In this document: piece by piece, positions 34,501-48,867 of the stretch
How the letters are laid out: each line of letters begins with the position of its first letter
Numbering within the stretch: position 1 is the first letter of the stretch
Assembly (NCBI GenBank): GCA_900169235.1
Contig: FWCC01000178.1
Coordinates: 62,001-126,000 of the forward strand
Source: Zarea fungicola
Taxonomy: Eukaryota; Ascomycota; Sordariomycetes; Hypocreales; Cordycipitaceae
Length of the DNA: 64,000 bases
Reading direction: 5' to 3'
Program-made: the position numbers and the translations under genes
The notes under the pieces: model-generated
The model's input: only the letters and a program-made list of their open reading frames with translations
What the model was told of the DNA's origin: nothing
Databases searched by the model: none

Positions 34501-36211
34501 GCTTGCCCTCCCCGTCAGCGCGGGCATGCCACTCTTCCATGTCATCATCTCCGCACTTGCGCAGCTTTAAGCCTTCAAAGTCAATGGCAATGCTGTGGTA
34601 TTGGCCCTTGACTGAGCCAACCAGAAGAAATTTCAGACTAGTGGCGTCTTGCACAGTGGTAAGAAATTCCGGCTTGATGCTCAGGTCATCTGGGAACGGT
34701 GCTTGCTTCCAGGTTTCGCCATGGTCCAAAGAAAACGAAATCTCCTTGATACCGCCCTTGTCTGAATCTTTGACAGCGACGAGGATAGAACCAGAATCTC
34801 CGAATTCATATTTGTGTTGACCGTCCAACGCCTTTTTCCAGCTTCGACCAGCGTCATCGGAGACAAACAGATTCGACTTTCCAGCCGCGTCCAGCGATGT
34901 ACCGACATTGCCGTTGCCCATGATGAGGCCAGGGGCGGGGCTAGAATAAACACGGCCAATGTTATCCAGCTCGGTGACTGAGTGCAAGTGGATTTTATCA
35001 TCACCAGCCTTGAGAGACTCAAATGTTCTGCCACCGTCAAAAGTGATCTTGCTGATGACAGCCTTTGGTTTCCCATGCTTATCAACATCGGGGCCATTCT
35101 CGACGGTATTGACGAGATAGACACCCTGGATACCGCTGACATTTTCAAAGTCGACATAGCCCTGCTTGTTACGATTCGTGTAGGGAACATTCTCGGTGAA
35201 GTATGTGCCGTTGGAATTGCTGGAAAACAAGACACCCATGGGCCTGGATGGGTGTGAGGTCATCACATCGACTTGGATGCTGTAGTTTGTGCTCTCAAGA
35301 ACAGTGTAGGAACCTTGGTTGATGGTGTGGGAATGATCGTGATTGTCTGCGCTTGGGAAAACGGCTCGGTGCCACTTCTTGGTATCGTCCGACACGTACA
35401 GGGCCATTTCGTCGCTTTTGTAGGACATTGTTGCCACAAGGACATAGCTCTTGACAACGGCGACATTGACAACACCGCGGACGGCCTTGTTGGAGTCAAT
35501 GTTGGGCTCAAATTCCTGAATATCGTTCTTTTCCTTGGCAAAGTAGGAATCGGATATGACCAGGCGTTGGTCTTGCCTTCGGGGAGAGAGCTCATCTCTG
35601 ATGATGCACATGATTCTGGACTTGTCGAAGTCTTTGTCGCCAGTGGAAAATTCGGGCGTAGCCTTGGCCCACCAGCAGCCAGCGGTATCCCGTCGAAGCA
35701 TGTCCACAGTCTTGAAACCATCGGTCGTGTACGTTGCAGCCTCGTCGCAGAAGATTTCGTCGCAGTCCATGCCGTTGAAGATGATGCGCTTCGGATCGCC
35801 GGCATGGAAGGTGAGGACCTCGGGCTGGAATCGGCTTGGAGGCGCTTTGGATTTGAATTCGGGCCAGGATTCGCCAGCATCCTGAGTCATGTAGTGAGTC
35901 TCTCCCGTAGTCAGGACAAATGCCGTTTTGCGATCGTAGGGATGCATGACGAGCAAAACGGCCTTGCCCTGAGGGACGTCGCTGACCCTTGCCCAATCGG
36001 CCCCGGCATTTTTCGACCGGAAAATATTTCCGGTACGAGGATTGTGCCACACTACTGAATCCGTATCTTCAAAGTAATTGATATTCCGAGGATAGCCTTC
36101 GATTTTGGATGCCGAAATGGTCGGCAGGTCTTCAGCGAGGGCAGGTATCCAGAACAAGGAGAGTACCAGGGCACGCCACCACGGCCTGGCCGTCGGGCTG
36201 CAGATCCTCAT
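31584..36211 (-). CDS. VPS10: vacuolar protein sorting receptor Vps10 (sortilin family)
   Basis: Two exons, 36211-32280 and 32217-31584, with a 62-base intron (GTATGT...GCAG) give 1521 aa; the join restores YEC/AYNYV in a Cys-rich module. There is a signal peptide at residues 1-26, then two lumenal Vps10 propeller domains with many Asp-box-like turns (SDDAGRSWKK, STDEGKTWSD, TSDGGITWRS). Each is followed by a Cys-rich 10CC-type module (ADCFIKSDF...CECSDADFECDYNF; CYNDQDLQQ...CACSRRDYEC). A membrane span lies at about 1389-1411 and a second hydrophobic segment at about 1441-1461, then an acidic tail ending GEDSDEDV. The receptor carries carboxypeptidase Y-type cargo from the late Golgi to the vacuole and is recycled. 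A Gly/Asp/Lys-rich linker (about 34110-34185) lies just before the second propeller. Length and architecture match the family. Confidence 0.94.
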
Positions 36212-38145
36212 TGCGAAAGAAGAGGCGGGATTATCCGTATCATGTAGTTGTTATGTAGAAAAAAAAAAGGAAGGTGTTGTATATGCGCTGGCCGATCCGA
36301 GCAGTCGAGGTCGTCGTGTATGTAGACTGATATGAAGTTGGGAGTTGCGGATTGCGTGTCCTGTCTGGAGCTGAAGCTACTTGCGTCAGAGACGACGTTG
36401 ACAGCTACCAAGTGTGGCTCGTGTTGGATTAGCTGGAGGGTGGAAGCAAGGAGGGCGCTAGTTGACACCTACTGAGTGTGGCGCAGGGAACGGGTGGAAT
36501 GCAAGTGTGGCTTGGGACGCGGCTCCACACAAGCTTGTCACTGGGGGGCTGAATTCGGAAGTAAAAAATGCTGCTGGATGAGACATGGAAAAGAACAGAT
36601 CTGGTCTAGGAAAATCCAATACACGGAGTCTCGCACCCCGGTAACTAGCTGCCTATACATTCAAAAGTAGTATAAACTTTTCTTGGAGCGTCGGTGCCGG
36701 CACGGGCATGCACCTGTGTATCGCAGACACTGGGCTTCTGTACCATTGCATGCTGCTCAAAAACATACTTGAAGTCCAGATTTACTAATTATTACCTCTG
36801 CACTCCGTATGTCGCAAGCTCTGGCGGTATATTGACCGAGTCGACAGAATCGACGAGCCTGTATCTGCGCACACTCGGTGCACCAAATAAGCTTCTGGCA
36901 AGTTTTGTACAAGTGGCACCCAGTGATCGGCATCATCATTGGCGGGTTCTACGGGCTACCTACCCCTGAGGTACGAGGGGCGGCGTACGCAGCATGGATT
37001 TCCTGATTGTTGTTGGGTAACCATCGCGGCGTTGGAGAGGGACTGCAGGTACTGAAATCATGGCTATTTCCACGGCAAAATATGTTCCTGTAGCAAAGGC
37101 GAGCGCCTCTGTCACCAGATCTCTCAAAAAGGTACCAAGACGCCTGACGGCCGTTGCACGGTACCTGCATATACTTGGGGGCGGCCACAGCGAAATGGGT
37201 ACCGTGGCAACCAGCAGACGCGACTGGCCAAAACATGGGCCTGAAAAACCACAACCGCTAGTCATCCTTTACAGTTAGGACACCATGTTCCTCTGCGACC
37301 GATGGATCGTGCATGTGAGAGTCATGTCTTAGAAATCCAGTACTGTACAGTATTTCAGCAGTGCAAAGGAAATCTATCAAATGCAGGGCTGATTGTTGTG
37401 CCGCCCTACCGCGTGGTGGTACAATCATAGTGTCGGAACAAACAGGCCAAGGTAGCCACGCTGCAGGGTTCATTAAAACTACCAATAAATCCCTCCGAGC
37501 ATGCTGTCCGATACAGAGCTGAATACACTCACAATGACAGTTCTCTGCCATGTTGCATTCCCCATCCAGCGCAGTTTGAAGCCCCTGCAGTCAACGGTCC
37601 CTTCATTTACCCCAGAGCTTTGGCCATGTTTTAGCGTCGGGGGCCGTGGTGCTTGATTTATGTATGCTACATTATCATATCAGTACATAGTACCACGTTT
37701 AACAACAGTAGTAAATCCGCTTAAAAGACAAACCCCCTTGAATGAGGAGGGCCAGATACGGCCTGTCGCTCACAAACCTTGCCTAGTGCCAGGTACCTGG
37801 TCGGCTGTCAGGGGACCTGCTTGCCCCTCCCTCCCATCAGCGACGCCTGGTGGGCCACGAGCGCCCGCCAAAGCCTCCCACGCCTCTCTCTCCTGTCCAT
37901 TCGCCTCGTCTGTTTTGATCCCCGTTTTCCTCCACTTGCATAGAATCTGGCCTGGCTGCTTGCTTCGTTTCTTTTCTTCTCTTGACAACACTTGCACATT
38001 CTGAAGCTACAAAGCCCTCAGCTATATCAATCTTTGTCTGATTCTCGACGAATAGCTTCCGTTTGCTCGCGAAACCTCGCAACCTCGCAACCCCCCCGCG
38101 ATCCTCCTCCTCTACCACCGAAATTCCCCCTACAACTCCCTCACC
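36212..38145. promoter_or_regulatory. divergent intergenic region VPS10 / NTF2-like gene, 1.9 kb
   Basis: This should hold both promoters. An A-run at 36258 lies just upstream of VPS10, and a pyrimidine-rich leader (37810-38140) precedes the NTF2-like gene. GTACC-type words cluster at 37130-37210 and CACTCCGTA lies at 36801. No ORF is supported. Confidence 0.5.
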
Positions 38146-39904
38146 ATGTCTGCCATATATAAGCAGTTTCTTGCCTCGCCAAACTCCTCTCTGCTCGCGG
38201 AGAATGCGTCTTTGCACTACATCACCACCCTGACAAACTTCTCTGGTGCTACTGAGATCATCAAACACTTCACCACACTTCGCAGACAGGTAAACAAGAA
38301 ACAGGAGGAAGTCGTCAACGCTGTGGAGGGAAGGGATACCATTGCTGCCGAGGTCTTTACGGCTGTTGAATTCCTTACCAGTGGCGGCGTCTATCTCCCC
38401 CAGCTTGACGACAACTTCCTCACTGATCGCACAGCCTACATTCCAATTGTAAGTTGCAATCGCGCTGAACCTTGATTTAGACATGCTAAACCAGACTGCT
38501 GCATAGACTCATTTCGTTTCGTTTGACACCGACGGCAAAATTGTCCAGATTCGCCAACAGTGGGATCAGGGTGCACTTCTGAAGCAGCTCGAGATTGTTG
38601 GCAAGACTGGCCGCAACTGGCCTCTTCATGATAGTCGAGAGCAGATCAAGCAGATCCAATCCTGCCTCAAGTCTGTTGGCAAGGGTGTCCAGCAAGCCCC
38701 AAGCCACAACGATGTTGTCATCCGTACTCGTCACAACTCCTCCAACGTTTTACGAGACCCCCATGCCTCCCTTCAGCTGTTTGGTAACAGAGAGGAGATG
38801 GAGTCTGCTCCGATGAAGGCGGCCCCGAACCCCTACGCCGGTCACCGCCCCAGCCAGCGATCGGTTACTGACATCATTGGCGATGAGCCGGAAGGCGACG
38901 AATCTGGCCACTCTCGCCATCGCTCCGTATCCCCCAGCAAGGCTGGCTCCGGCAAGAACTACCAGCCCTCGCGCATCTTTGATGGCCAGCAGGAGGTGAT
39001 TGAGGAGGTTGAGACGCCCAAGAGAGGCGACAAATACATTAAGCCCCACCCTACCAAGTATAATCACTTTGACTTTGTTGATGGCTCGGACCCTAGAGAT
39101 GCGCCTGCCCGTGGTGTTGACCATGACCAGCGACCCAAGTCCAAGCACGACAGCCAGTGGTCCTTTGATGACTTCGTTACCCCGGCCAAGACTACTGCCT
39201 CCAAGGGCATGCGCTCACATGATACCCAGCACTGGAACCCTGAGTTACAGTTCTCCAATGATCCCGATGCCCCTCAGGTTCCGGGCAAGGGACGCCGTGA
39301 CGCGGAGACCCATTTCGAGCTACAGGATGATGGGGAAATGGATGCACGCCAGGTACGTGGTGGTCTTCCTCGCGGGGCCATGCAGGGTGAAGGCCAGAGT
39401 CTCTACAAGAACCAGCTTTTCGATGTTGTGGACCCTACTCCCGGCCCCAAGCGTGCCCTCGCCAACATCACCAACCTCAAGGATCGCAGCAAGGATTTCG
39501 AGCCTCACTTTGAAATGACTGACGAGTCACCATCCCAACCTCCGAGAACCCAGCACGCTCCGGAGGGCAAGGTGAAGATGGCTAAGATGATGGACCATAA
39601 CTGGGAGGTCTATGAGCAGTCGCCTGTCAAGGAGAACAAGTCGCGTCCTGCTGCAAACGCATCTAGCAGCGAGGGTGGAATTCATATTGCTGGCAATGGC
39701 ATGGGTGCCCGAAAGACGGCAGCCGCTCAGAGCGAAGAGAACAACAAGATCCACATTGCTGGCGACGGCATGGGCGGCCGCAAGGGTACTTCCAGAAGCT
39801 GGATGTATGGCGGTGACGACGATGAAGAGGAGAAGCCGAAGGTCCAGCCAAGAGGCCGTGGGACGGCTGCCGCCCAGAAGACGGGCGACTTTTGGGATTT
39901 CTAA
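38146..39904 (+). CDS. NTF2-like domain protein with long disordered tail
   Basis: Two exons, 38146-38448 and 38507-39904, are split by a 58-base intron (GTAAGT, CTAAAC branch, CATAG) and give 566 aa. The start sits in a good context (TCACCATG). Residues 1 to about 150 resemble an NTF2/SnoaL-like cone fold: helical MSAIYKQFLASPNSSLL, then strands AEVFTAVEFLTSGG and THFVSFDTDGKIVQIRQQWD. The rest is charged and disordered with recurring short motifs; near the C-terminus HIAGNGMGARK and HIAGDGMGGRK form a two-copy repeat, and the protein ends TGDFWDF. Similar proteins are widespread in filamentous ascomycetes as hypotheticals. No targeting signal is seen. Function unknown; the tail could bind nucleic acid or a protein partner, but that is a guess. 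Confidence 0.82.
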
Positions 39905-40779
39905 GCCCTGAAGTATGGGAGTGGTCCATGAACAAAGTTGCCGAATCAAGATGACAAACGTCTGATTTTCAGCTTTGCTCTTCTGCTTGCGTTTTATGTA
40001 TTCCACTACGAAATAATGTCTCCTTTTTGTTAGTGCAGAGCCACTGACAATGCTATCTTACATGTCCGAAGCCTGCCTGCCCTGTCCTTGGATTTTGTTT
40101 GTCCATCATTCCCCTTAGTATACACACTACACTATACTCACCCACAAAATTGGTGGCTTCTCCTTACGGCCTTTTGCGATGCGACAAGAATGTGGAAGGA
40201 AAGCGGCTGTAAGGGGAGAAGAAACAAAAAAGCAACATGATATCTATCTTTACCCTATTCTTCTTTTCCTTTTTGTTACTTGGTCTCTCTTTTGGCACTT
40301 TTTTTATAAGACATAACCACCCTCGATGTTAACTAGACTGGATTTTTGTTAAGATTTTTACTTGCAAGAGGGTAGAGATAAAATATAAGAAGACTACTGC
40401 CAAGCAAATCTTGTTGGAGTTGCCAAGTATTAAAAAACTAATGTCATTGCTGAGGTCATGTGTGGCCTGGCTATAAAGATTCGACGAAAAGGAAAAGAAA
40501 TAAGAGATACTCCGCAACGCGCAAACGCCGACAATGCAAAAGCGTAGCTCCGAGATTCGTACAATTCAGGACCCGTAAAAAACATTAAAACACTCTGCCA
40601 TGTGTATGGCATACCGCTCTGTGGTATGCTTGCTGTTGGTTGGTATCAAAAACAACGAGCTATCCAAATAATAATAATAAAAATAATAAGACGTGACCCC
40701 CAATAAATAATCGATGGGCAAAAAAGTGAGCACAAACCGGCAAAAATAAAAAAAATAAAAAAGAGGGGAAAAAAGAAGC
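39905..40779. other. convergent intergenic region, 0.9 kb
   Basis: The 3' flanks of the NTF2-like gene and the permease gene. Strongly AT-rich, with an ATAATAATAA-type run near 40670-40690 and A-runs to 40775. No coding support. Confidence 0.55.
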
Positions 40780-42729
40780 TCAGCATATAAACTTGTACCA
40801 CTTTTTCCACTTGGGCCAAGTCGCCCTCTCCTCCTTTTCCTGCGTGACCAGAATGGGCAGATTCCAGTCCCGCCGGCCGGTGTCGACATCCATGTCGCGA
40901 ATGTGCACGTAGCCGGTGCGGTAGTAGACCTTGTGGGCCACGTAAAACACAAAGACAATGGGCGCGCTCATCCATTTGAGGAAGACGTTTTGCGCAATCT
41001 CTGCGCTCGTCATGGCGCGCCAGCCAATGGGGAACGCGGCGACCCAGAACTGGGCGACGATGACGACGGCGTTGAGGAGCAAGCCCACGTACGAGCCCCA
41101 GACGCCGACCTGGGACTGGAAGGGGAGCTCGTCGACGGTGCGGCCGCGGTGGCGCCAGGCGGCGCGGAAGCGGATGTGGCAGACGCAGATGGAGCCCCAG
41201 GTGAAGACGGACGAGAGGCCAGAGAGGGCAAGGAGCCAGTCAAAAACGCTGCCCTGTGAGTTGGCGTCGGCGAGGTACGCGAGCAGGCCCATGGCGGCCG
41301 CGATGAGGATGGCCACGAGCGGCCGGCCCTTGCGGTCGACGTAGCCGAGGAACCGGGGCGCCTGGTGGAGGTTGGCGAGGGCCGCGAGGGTGCGCGAGGA
41401 GCCAAAGACGGCCGAGTTGCCGACGGAGAGGACGGCGACGAGGATGACGGCGTTCATGATGGACGGGAGGATCTGGATCCCCGCCTCCTCAATGGCAATG
41501 ACAAACGGCGAGGCCTTGGCGTCGGCCTTGCTGGCGCCGCCGAGGAGGCGCGGGTCGGTGTGCGGTACGAGCAGGCCGACGAGGGTGAGGGCGACAATGT
41601 AAAAGAGGGTGATGCGCCAAAAGACTTGCTTGATGGCGGTGGGGAGCGACTTGCGTGGGTTGGCCGTCTCGGCGGCGGCGAGGCCGACAAGTTCCGTGCC
41701 GGTAAAGGCAAAGGCGGCGGTGACAAAGACGCTACAGAGACCCTTGAAACCATTGTTAAAAGCGCCTGGATCGCGCCAGTACTCGCCGCCAATGTAGCCA
41801 CGGTCTGGGGTGCCGCCGCAGTTGAGGACGATACCTAGGAGGATGAAGCCAATGACGGCGATTACTTTGATTATGGAAAAGAGAAACTCTGCTTCGCCGT
41901 AACCCTTGACACCAAACATGTTGATGAGAAAGATGACGGACAGAAAGACGGTGACAAAAATGGCCTTGGTAAGCTTATCGTTCCAGTAACCTATTGTATA
42001 TGAGGCGGCGATAATTTCGAGCGGTAATACAGAAAGCCATTGTAAAGCGTAGCTGAGAGAAAAAAATAGGTCATGTTAGTCATTTGTAACATTTCTTTTT
42101 CTGTGACGAAGAGCACAAAAGGGAAAGTCCCGTCAAACTCACTTCCAACCCATGGCAAACCCCCAAGAAGGATCCAAAAACCTCGTCGCCCATGACGAAA
42201 ACGAGCCCGCAATGGGAAAGATGACGGCTAGTTCTCCCAACGCCTGGCAGGTGCAATACAACATGGCACCAATGATGCCAAACGCAATCAGCAATGACGC
42301 AGGCCCGCCCGCATTCAGCGCCTTGCCTGACACTACAAACAGGCCCGTGCCGATGGAGCCGCCAATGGCAATCATTTGGAGATGGCGGCCCTTGAGGCTC
42401 CGCGACAGGCCAATGTGGGCATTCTCGAGGGCAGCGAGGCGCAAGTCGTAGAAGTGGGCTTCTCTGCGGTCCTCATGGCGGTGGCGGCGGCCATCATCTC
42501 CATCACCATGGTGATAGTCGTCGTGCTCGGCGAGCAAGAAGGTCGAGTTGGGATCGCGGCGAAAGGTGTCAAAGAAGCGCTCGACGCGGGGGCCAATACG
42601 GCGGCCGCCGTCGTCATAGGAGGGCTCCCGCATGCTATGGGAGCTGCCGTAGGTAAAAGACGAGCGGTCTTCTTTACTCTTTTGCGTCTTGGCGTACGTG
42701 AGCTCAGTGTCGGCGGGCCAAGAGGCCAT
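40780..42729 (-). CDS. amino-acid permease (yeast APC/YAT type)
   Basis: Two exons, 42729-42143 and 42052-40780, with a 90-base intron; the join rebuilds GWN/YALQWLSVLPLEI, a conserved family block. The product is 619 aa. About 130 residues of charged, His/Asp/Arg-rich cytosolic N-terminus precede the first span. Family motifs: RHLQMIAIGGSIGTGLFV in span 1, GELAVIFPIAGSF, FVTAAFAFTGTELVGLAAAE, NPRKSLPTAIKQVFWRI, and a late GSICVCHIRFRAAW. About twelve membrane spans are expected, placing it in the plasma membrane as a proton-coupled amino-acid importer. Substrate range cannot be read from sequence; general (GAP1-like) or more specific permeases share these motifs. The C-terminus is short and basic. 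The first exon has no upstream in-frame ATG. Confidence 0.92.
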
Positions 42730-43324
42730 TGTTGAAGGTGACGGTCGGTGATTAGAAGAAGAACAGTAGAAGGAGAAAGTGGTGACACGGAAGAAAAAAA
42801 ATGATGACTGTGTTTTCGTCTTTTTGTGTACCGTCCGGTTTTGCCGCGGTGTATCGTGAGAGGCGAGGCGGCGGTATGTGATTGGGCTCTGTGTGGCCTG
42901 ACTGTCGTCTACCAACGGGTGTTATTGCGCATACCAGTTCGAATAGAGAATTGGGATACAATTTCTGTGCAATCCGTACGGTAAAAATGTATTATTCGGC
43001 ACCTGCAGCGCGAGATGCGCCTTGGTTTATGGCTCGCCTATCGGTTCGCAGAGATTCCACAATGACGTTGCGGTTGATTTTTTTTACCTGGGAATTTGTC
43101 TGGATCGTCTCAGTTCGTCCCAGGGTTGTGTCTTGTTGTCGCGTGTGCCCACCCCCGCAGCCTTGTGAAACAAGACAGGGTACGGGAAGATGAAAGGAAT
43201 GTCAAAGGACAAGCTCAGTGTATCGTAATCTCCAGTCTTGTTGACCTCGTATCTGCCCTTCCCTCTGCTATTGGCAATGTGCTTTCGCGAGACTCGGAGC
43301 CAATTTTCATAGAAACAATACGCC

Positions 43325-43348
43325 GGTGTCGGTGTCGGTGTCGGTGTT
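43325..43348 (+). repeat. hexanucleotide repeat (GGTGTC)3 GGTGTT
   Basis: Three perfect GGTGTC units and a fourth with one change, about 600 bases upstream of the permease start codon. Confidence 0.88.
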
Positions 43349-44010
43349 GACAGTAAGGCGCAGGCGTTTTTTGAGTGCTTACTCGTTAAACGGTAATGCG
43401 CAATAAAAAAACCGTGCCGGGGTGGTTTGTGGGACTGTGTTCTTGCTGATGGTGTTCATACAGCAGAGCAGTCGTCGGATATCATCTCGCGCATCAGAGA
43501 GTCATTGATAGTAAATGCTGCAGTTTGGGTGAGGCAAGAGACGAATATGACGACGATAATGATGTAGCTTGTAAAAAGCAAATCAACGCGCAGACAGCAA
43601 GCCTGGCCAAGTAAGTGAGTGGCCATGAAAAACGAGACCCAGCTGGGAGTGGCTTGGGGCGGAGAACGACATGACTTGGGCCATCCAAGTTGGCCTCGGC
43701 AAGGGGACAAGGCAATCTGGGCAAAAAGTAGCCTCGAAATTGCCTAGTCAATGCCATCTACAGACTACTAACTGGTAGAGTGAGTAGTGTGAGGAGCGCT
43801 TTGTGGCTTGACATGGTACTGGTTGAGGAATGGGCATTGGCCAACAAAGCCAAGCACAGACTACAAGAACAAGTACATTAAGGCGATATTAAAACCAGTT
43901 CCATTGGGCAGGACCCGGTAGAACGGAAGAAGCGGGGGACGAGGGGCGAAACAGTGCTTGTAACGGCGCAGGCTGATAACTAATCCGCCTCAAAAACTAA
44001 GAATAAAAAC

Positions 44011-44054
44011 TAGTTAATACTTGTAAGAAGCTAGTTAATACGTTTAGTTAATAC
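44011..44054 (+). repeat. three direct copies of TAGTTAATAC
   Basis: Perfect 10-bp copies start at 44011, 44032 and 44045. Spacing is uneven (21 and 13 bases), so this is not a simple tandem array. They lie 1.3 kb upstream of the permease start. Could be protein-binding sites or decayed repeat sequence. Confidence 0.8.
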
Positions 44055-44931
44055 TGGTAAAAGCCATTGGACCAAAATGAGTCCAAGGCGGCGGAGCTTT
44101 TTGCTCAGCTAGGGCGGGGGCTGGCTCCTCTCCCTGATTCAAGATTTCGACCAAGACAAGAATGGCAACTCTACTACTCCACAGGCACTCAGTGCCGAGC
44201 AACATGTTGAAAAAAATTAAAATTAAACTTTAAATCTGCAATAAAGACGCTGTTCGTTTTGATGCTGCCAAACTGGTACACTGGCGACTCTGGCTGTGTC
44301 CAGCTTGGGGCAACGTTGCTGGTAACTACCTATAATAAGGCAACAGGTAGTTACTGATAGCTACAGTGGAGATTTACCTGATTCCGAGGCGGGACTTGTT
44401 GTTCATGCGCCGCATTTCGCATCACTGATACTGTTGGCATCCATGCATGTGACTCAATGCAACGTATCTACACATATTGACGTGCCTCGCAACTGCACTC
44501 CATTACACTGTGCTTGACCGCTAGTCAAATTTACAAGTGCTGACATTCTACGATCCATCTCCCTCGCCTATCGGATTTCCGGCCAGGTCGGTGTTTCCGT
44601 CACCCTCAGCAGCTGCTAAGAAACGGCTTGCCACCCCAGCTTTCTCCAGTGCAACGCCTGGCCCATCCACTTTGGTTGTAACCCAACTGGCCAACGCCAC
44701 ATTTCTCGCATCAGTCACCAGCATCGAAAATACAGAGTCGAAAGCACGGAGTAAATACAACAGAATTAGCCCATGACATGTCGGGCAGTTTTATTCCAGA
44801 ATTATATATAAAATCACAATACCTTTTATGCCATCTTTCACGTCAACGTCCCCTCTCTTCCAATTGCATTCTATGTACAAAAACCATCATCATAACCCAC
44901 AATACCAACATGTAATGCATATCCGGCTCTT

Positions 44932-47178
<2,247 letters not shown>

Positions 47179-47864
47179 TTGGGCTGGCGGATCGGCTTAC
47201 TGTTGGTGGTGGTGGTGGTTGGTTTGGTACCAAGAAGACACTTGGCAGCTTTCCCCTGCCCGGTTACACGGACCAGACGTGGCGATGTGCACAGCAAAAC
47301 CGCTAAAACGCGAGAAACAAAAGTAACAATCGGATCAAGAGAGGTTGTATTGGTTCATACTCTACAATAGATTAAAAATCAGCAACCAGAATACGAGACT
47401 TTAGCCAGCACTTGCCAGTATCGAAATGAGCTGCCACTTTAGTTGCTGTGGTGGAGCCAGTCCCCTGGAGAGGCCTGCATACAGTTCCCAGGCCTGCTTG
47501 TCCTGCCTGTTGGCAGTTGCCGGTCGCTTGATGCCTGATGCCCTGTTGCTGCACTGCTGCCCAGGCACTTTTCTTAGCGCTCCCAGTGCTAGGCTTGAAA
47601 TTATTAGCAGGCCTTCTCCACTGAAGAACCCCAAGCCTCATAAACTGCGGTGGCGGTTGAGGCTCTTGATATCGGAGATTTCGCTCAAAGAGAATCCCAG
47701 CTACTTACCGCCCAAGTACCTTGAATACATCTACTGCTAGACAACACGATAACTGATATCTGTGTTTCTGCTCCAGATTTTGCGGCTGCATCCAACACAA
47801 CACAATAAAGTGTAAAGTATCGTAAATCATGATACCATCGCCAAGCTAGCTCGTCCAAGACATC
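47179..47864. promoter_or_regulatory. divergent intergenic region mannosidase / ATG10, 0.7 kb
   Basis: Shared promoter region. A CAC-rich run (47200-47218 on the reverse strand) lies directly upstream of the mannosidase ATG. No coding support. Confidence 0.5.
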
Positions 47865-48779
47865 ATGACGGATATCAGCAACTTTCCAACCCTCAACCAT
47901 GCTGAATTTGAAGAGGCCTGTCACCTCTTAGATAGCAGATATCGTCAAGCAACCCTCGGGCCTCTACGCAAAAGGTGGAAGCTCAACGTATGCACAGCAC
48001 TAGACACGTCCTTTTCACATGAAAACGACGGCTACACTACCTATATCCAAATCATCTGCCCTCTCGAAGGCGATGTCGACCTACCCTTTGACCTAGGCAG
48101 TTTTTCCCTCTCAGACACTGTTGTTGAGGAGCTACAAGGAGACGTCGAGTTGATGGAAACGGAAGAGTCAGACAAGGTATGGACCGTCTGGTCTTTGAAC
48201 TTTGTTTACTTGGTTCTTTGCTGTGCCTGTTTTAATGCTAACTGGGTATATGTATATATAGCACGTCCTTCCTACCCAAAACGCCCGTTCTGACATTGGC
48301 TACGTGACATATGAGATTCATCTCCATCCCACATACCGCGTGCCCTGTCTGTGGTTCACCCTGCATGGCCTTTCAGAGTCCGAGCCGGCATTCAACATTG
48401 ATACTGTCTTTCGCCGCCTGGTTCCTGATGGCTATAAAGACGCCCTGCGCGGAGGTATCGGCAGTGGCAGCATATCAGCAGATGTAAGTCTACAGCTGAA
48501 TGTCCCCCACCTTTATGCAAAGAATCAACCCCCCCCCCCCCCCCCCTNNCCCCCCCCCCCAAAAAAAAAAAAGAAAGTCAACAAAACCAAAGGCTAACCA
48601 GGGGGCTTTCCCAGCATCATCCTGTAACTGGGCTGCCTTCCTTCTTCATCCACCCTTGTCTGCTGGCTGATGCCATGAAACCGTTTCCTTGCTCGAAAAG
48701 AGATTATTTAATTATGTGGCTCGGAATTGTTGGTGGCTGCGTGAGCCTCTGGGTGCCCAAGGAATTGATTGCCAAGTGA
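47865..48779 (+). CDS. ATG10: autophagy E2-like enzyme Atg10
   Basis: Three exons, 47865-48176, 48262-48483 and 48615-48779, join in frame to 232 aa. Exon 2 carries VTYEIHLHPTYRVPCLWF and exon 3 carries the active-site block HPVTGLPSFFIHPCLLADAM, with Cys193 as the expected thioester residue. The protein ends WLGIVGGCVSLWVPKEL, also typical. Atg10 accepts Atg12 from Atg7 and passes it to Atg5, making the conjugate needed for autophagosome growth in the cytosol. Intron 2 (48484-48614) contains a C-run, an NN pair and an A-run, so its true length is uncertain, but both splice sites are outside the damaged part. Atg3 was considered, but the HPVTG...HPC wording and small size fit Atg10. Confidence 0.92.
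48529..48572. other. homopolymer assembly join (C-run, NN, C-run, A-run)
   Basis: C-run from 48529, NN at 48548-48549, more C to 48560, then 12 A. It lies wholly inside ATG10 intron 2. An assembly artefact or an unresolved long homopolymer is likely. Confidence 0.85.
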
Positions 48780-48867
48780 TACTGCAACTCCCCTCACCAC
48801 ACTGGCAACAAAGCGTAAAACGGCAGCATTCTAGCGTGATTTGCGTTCTGGTACCCCTTTCGTCTTC

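Larger units (their letters stand above)
42730..44931. other. intergenic, 2.2 kb
   Basis: The permease promoter and the 3' flank of the mannosidase gene. Contains a (GGTGTC)-type run at 43325-43348 and three TAGTTAATAC copies at 44011-44054. Open frames at 43494-43757 and 44537-44776 have no domain or splice support. Confidence 0.55.
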
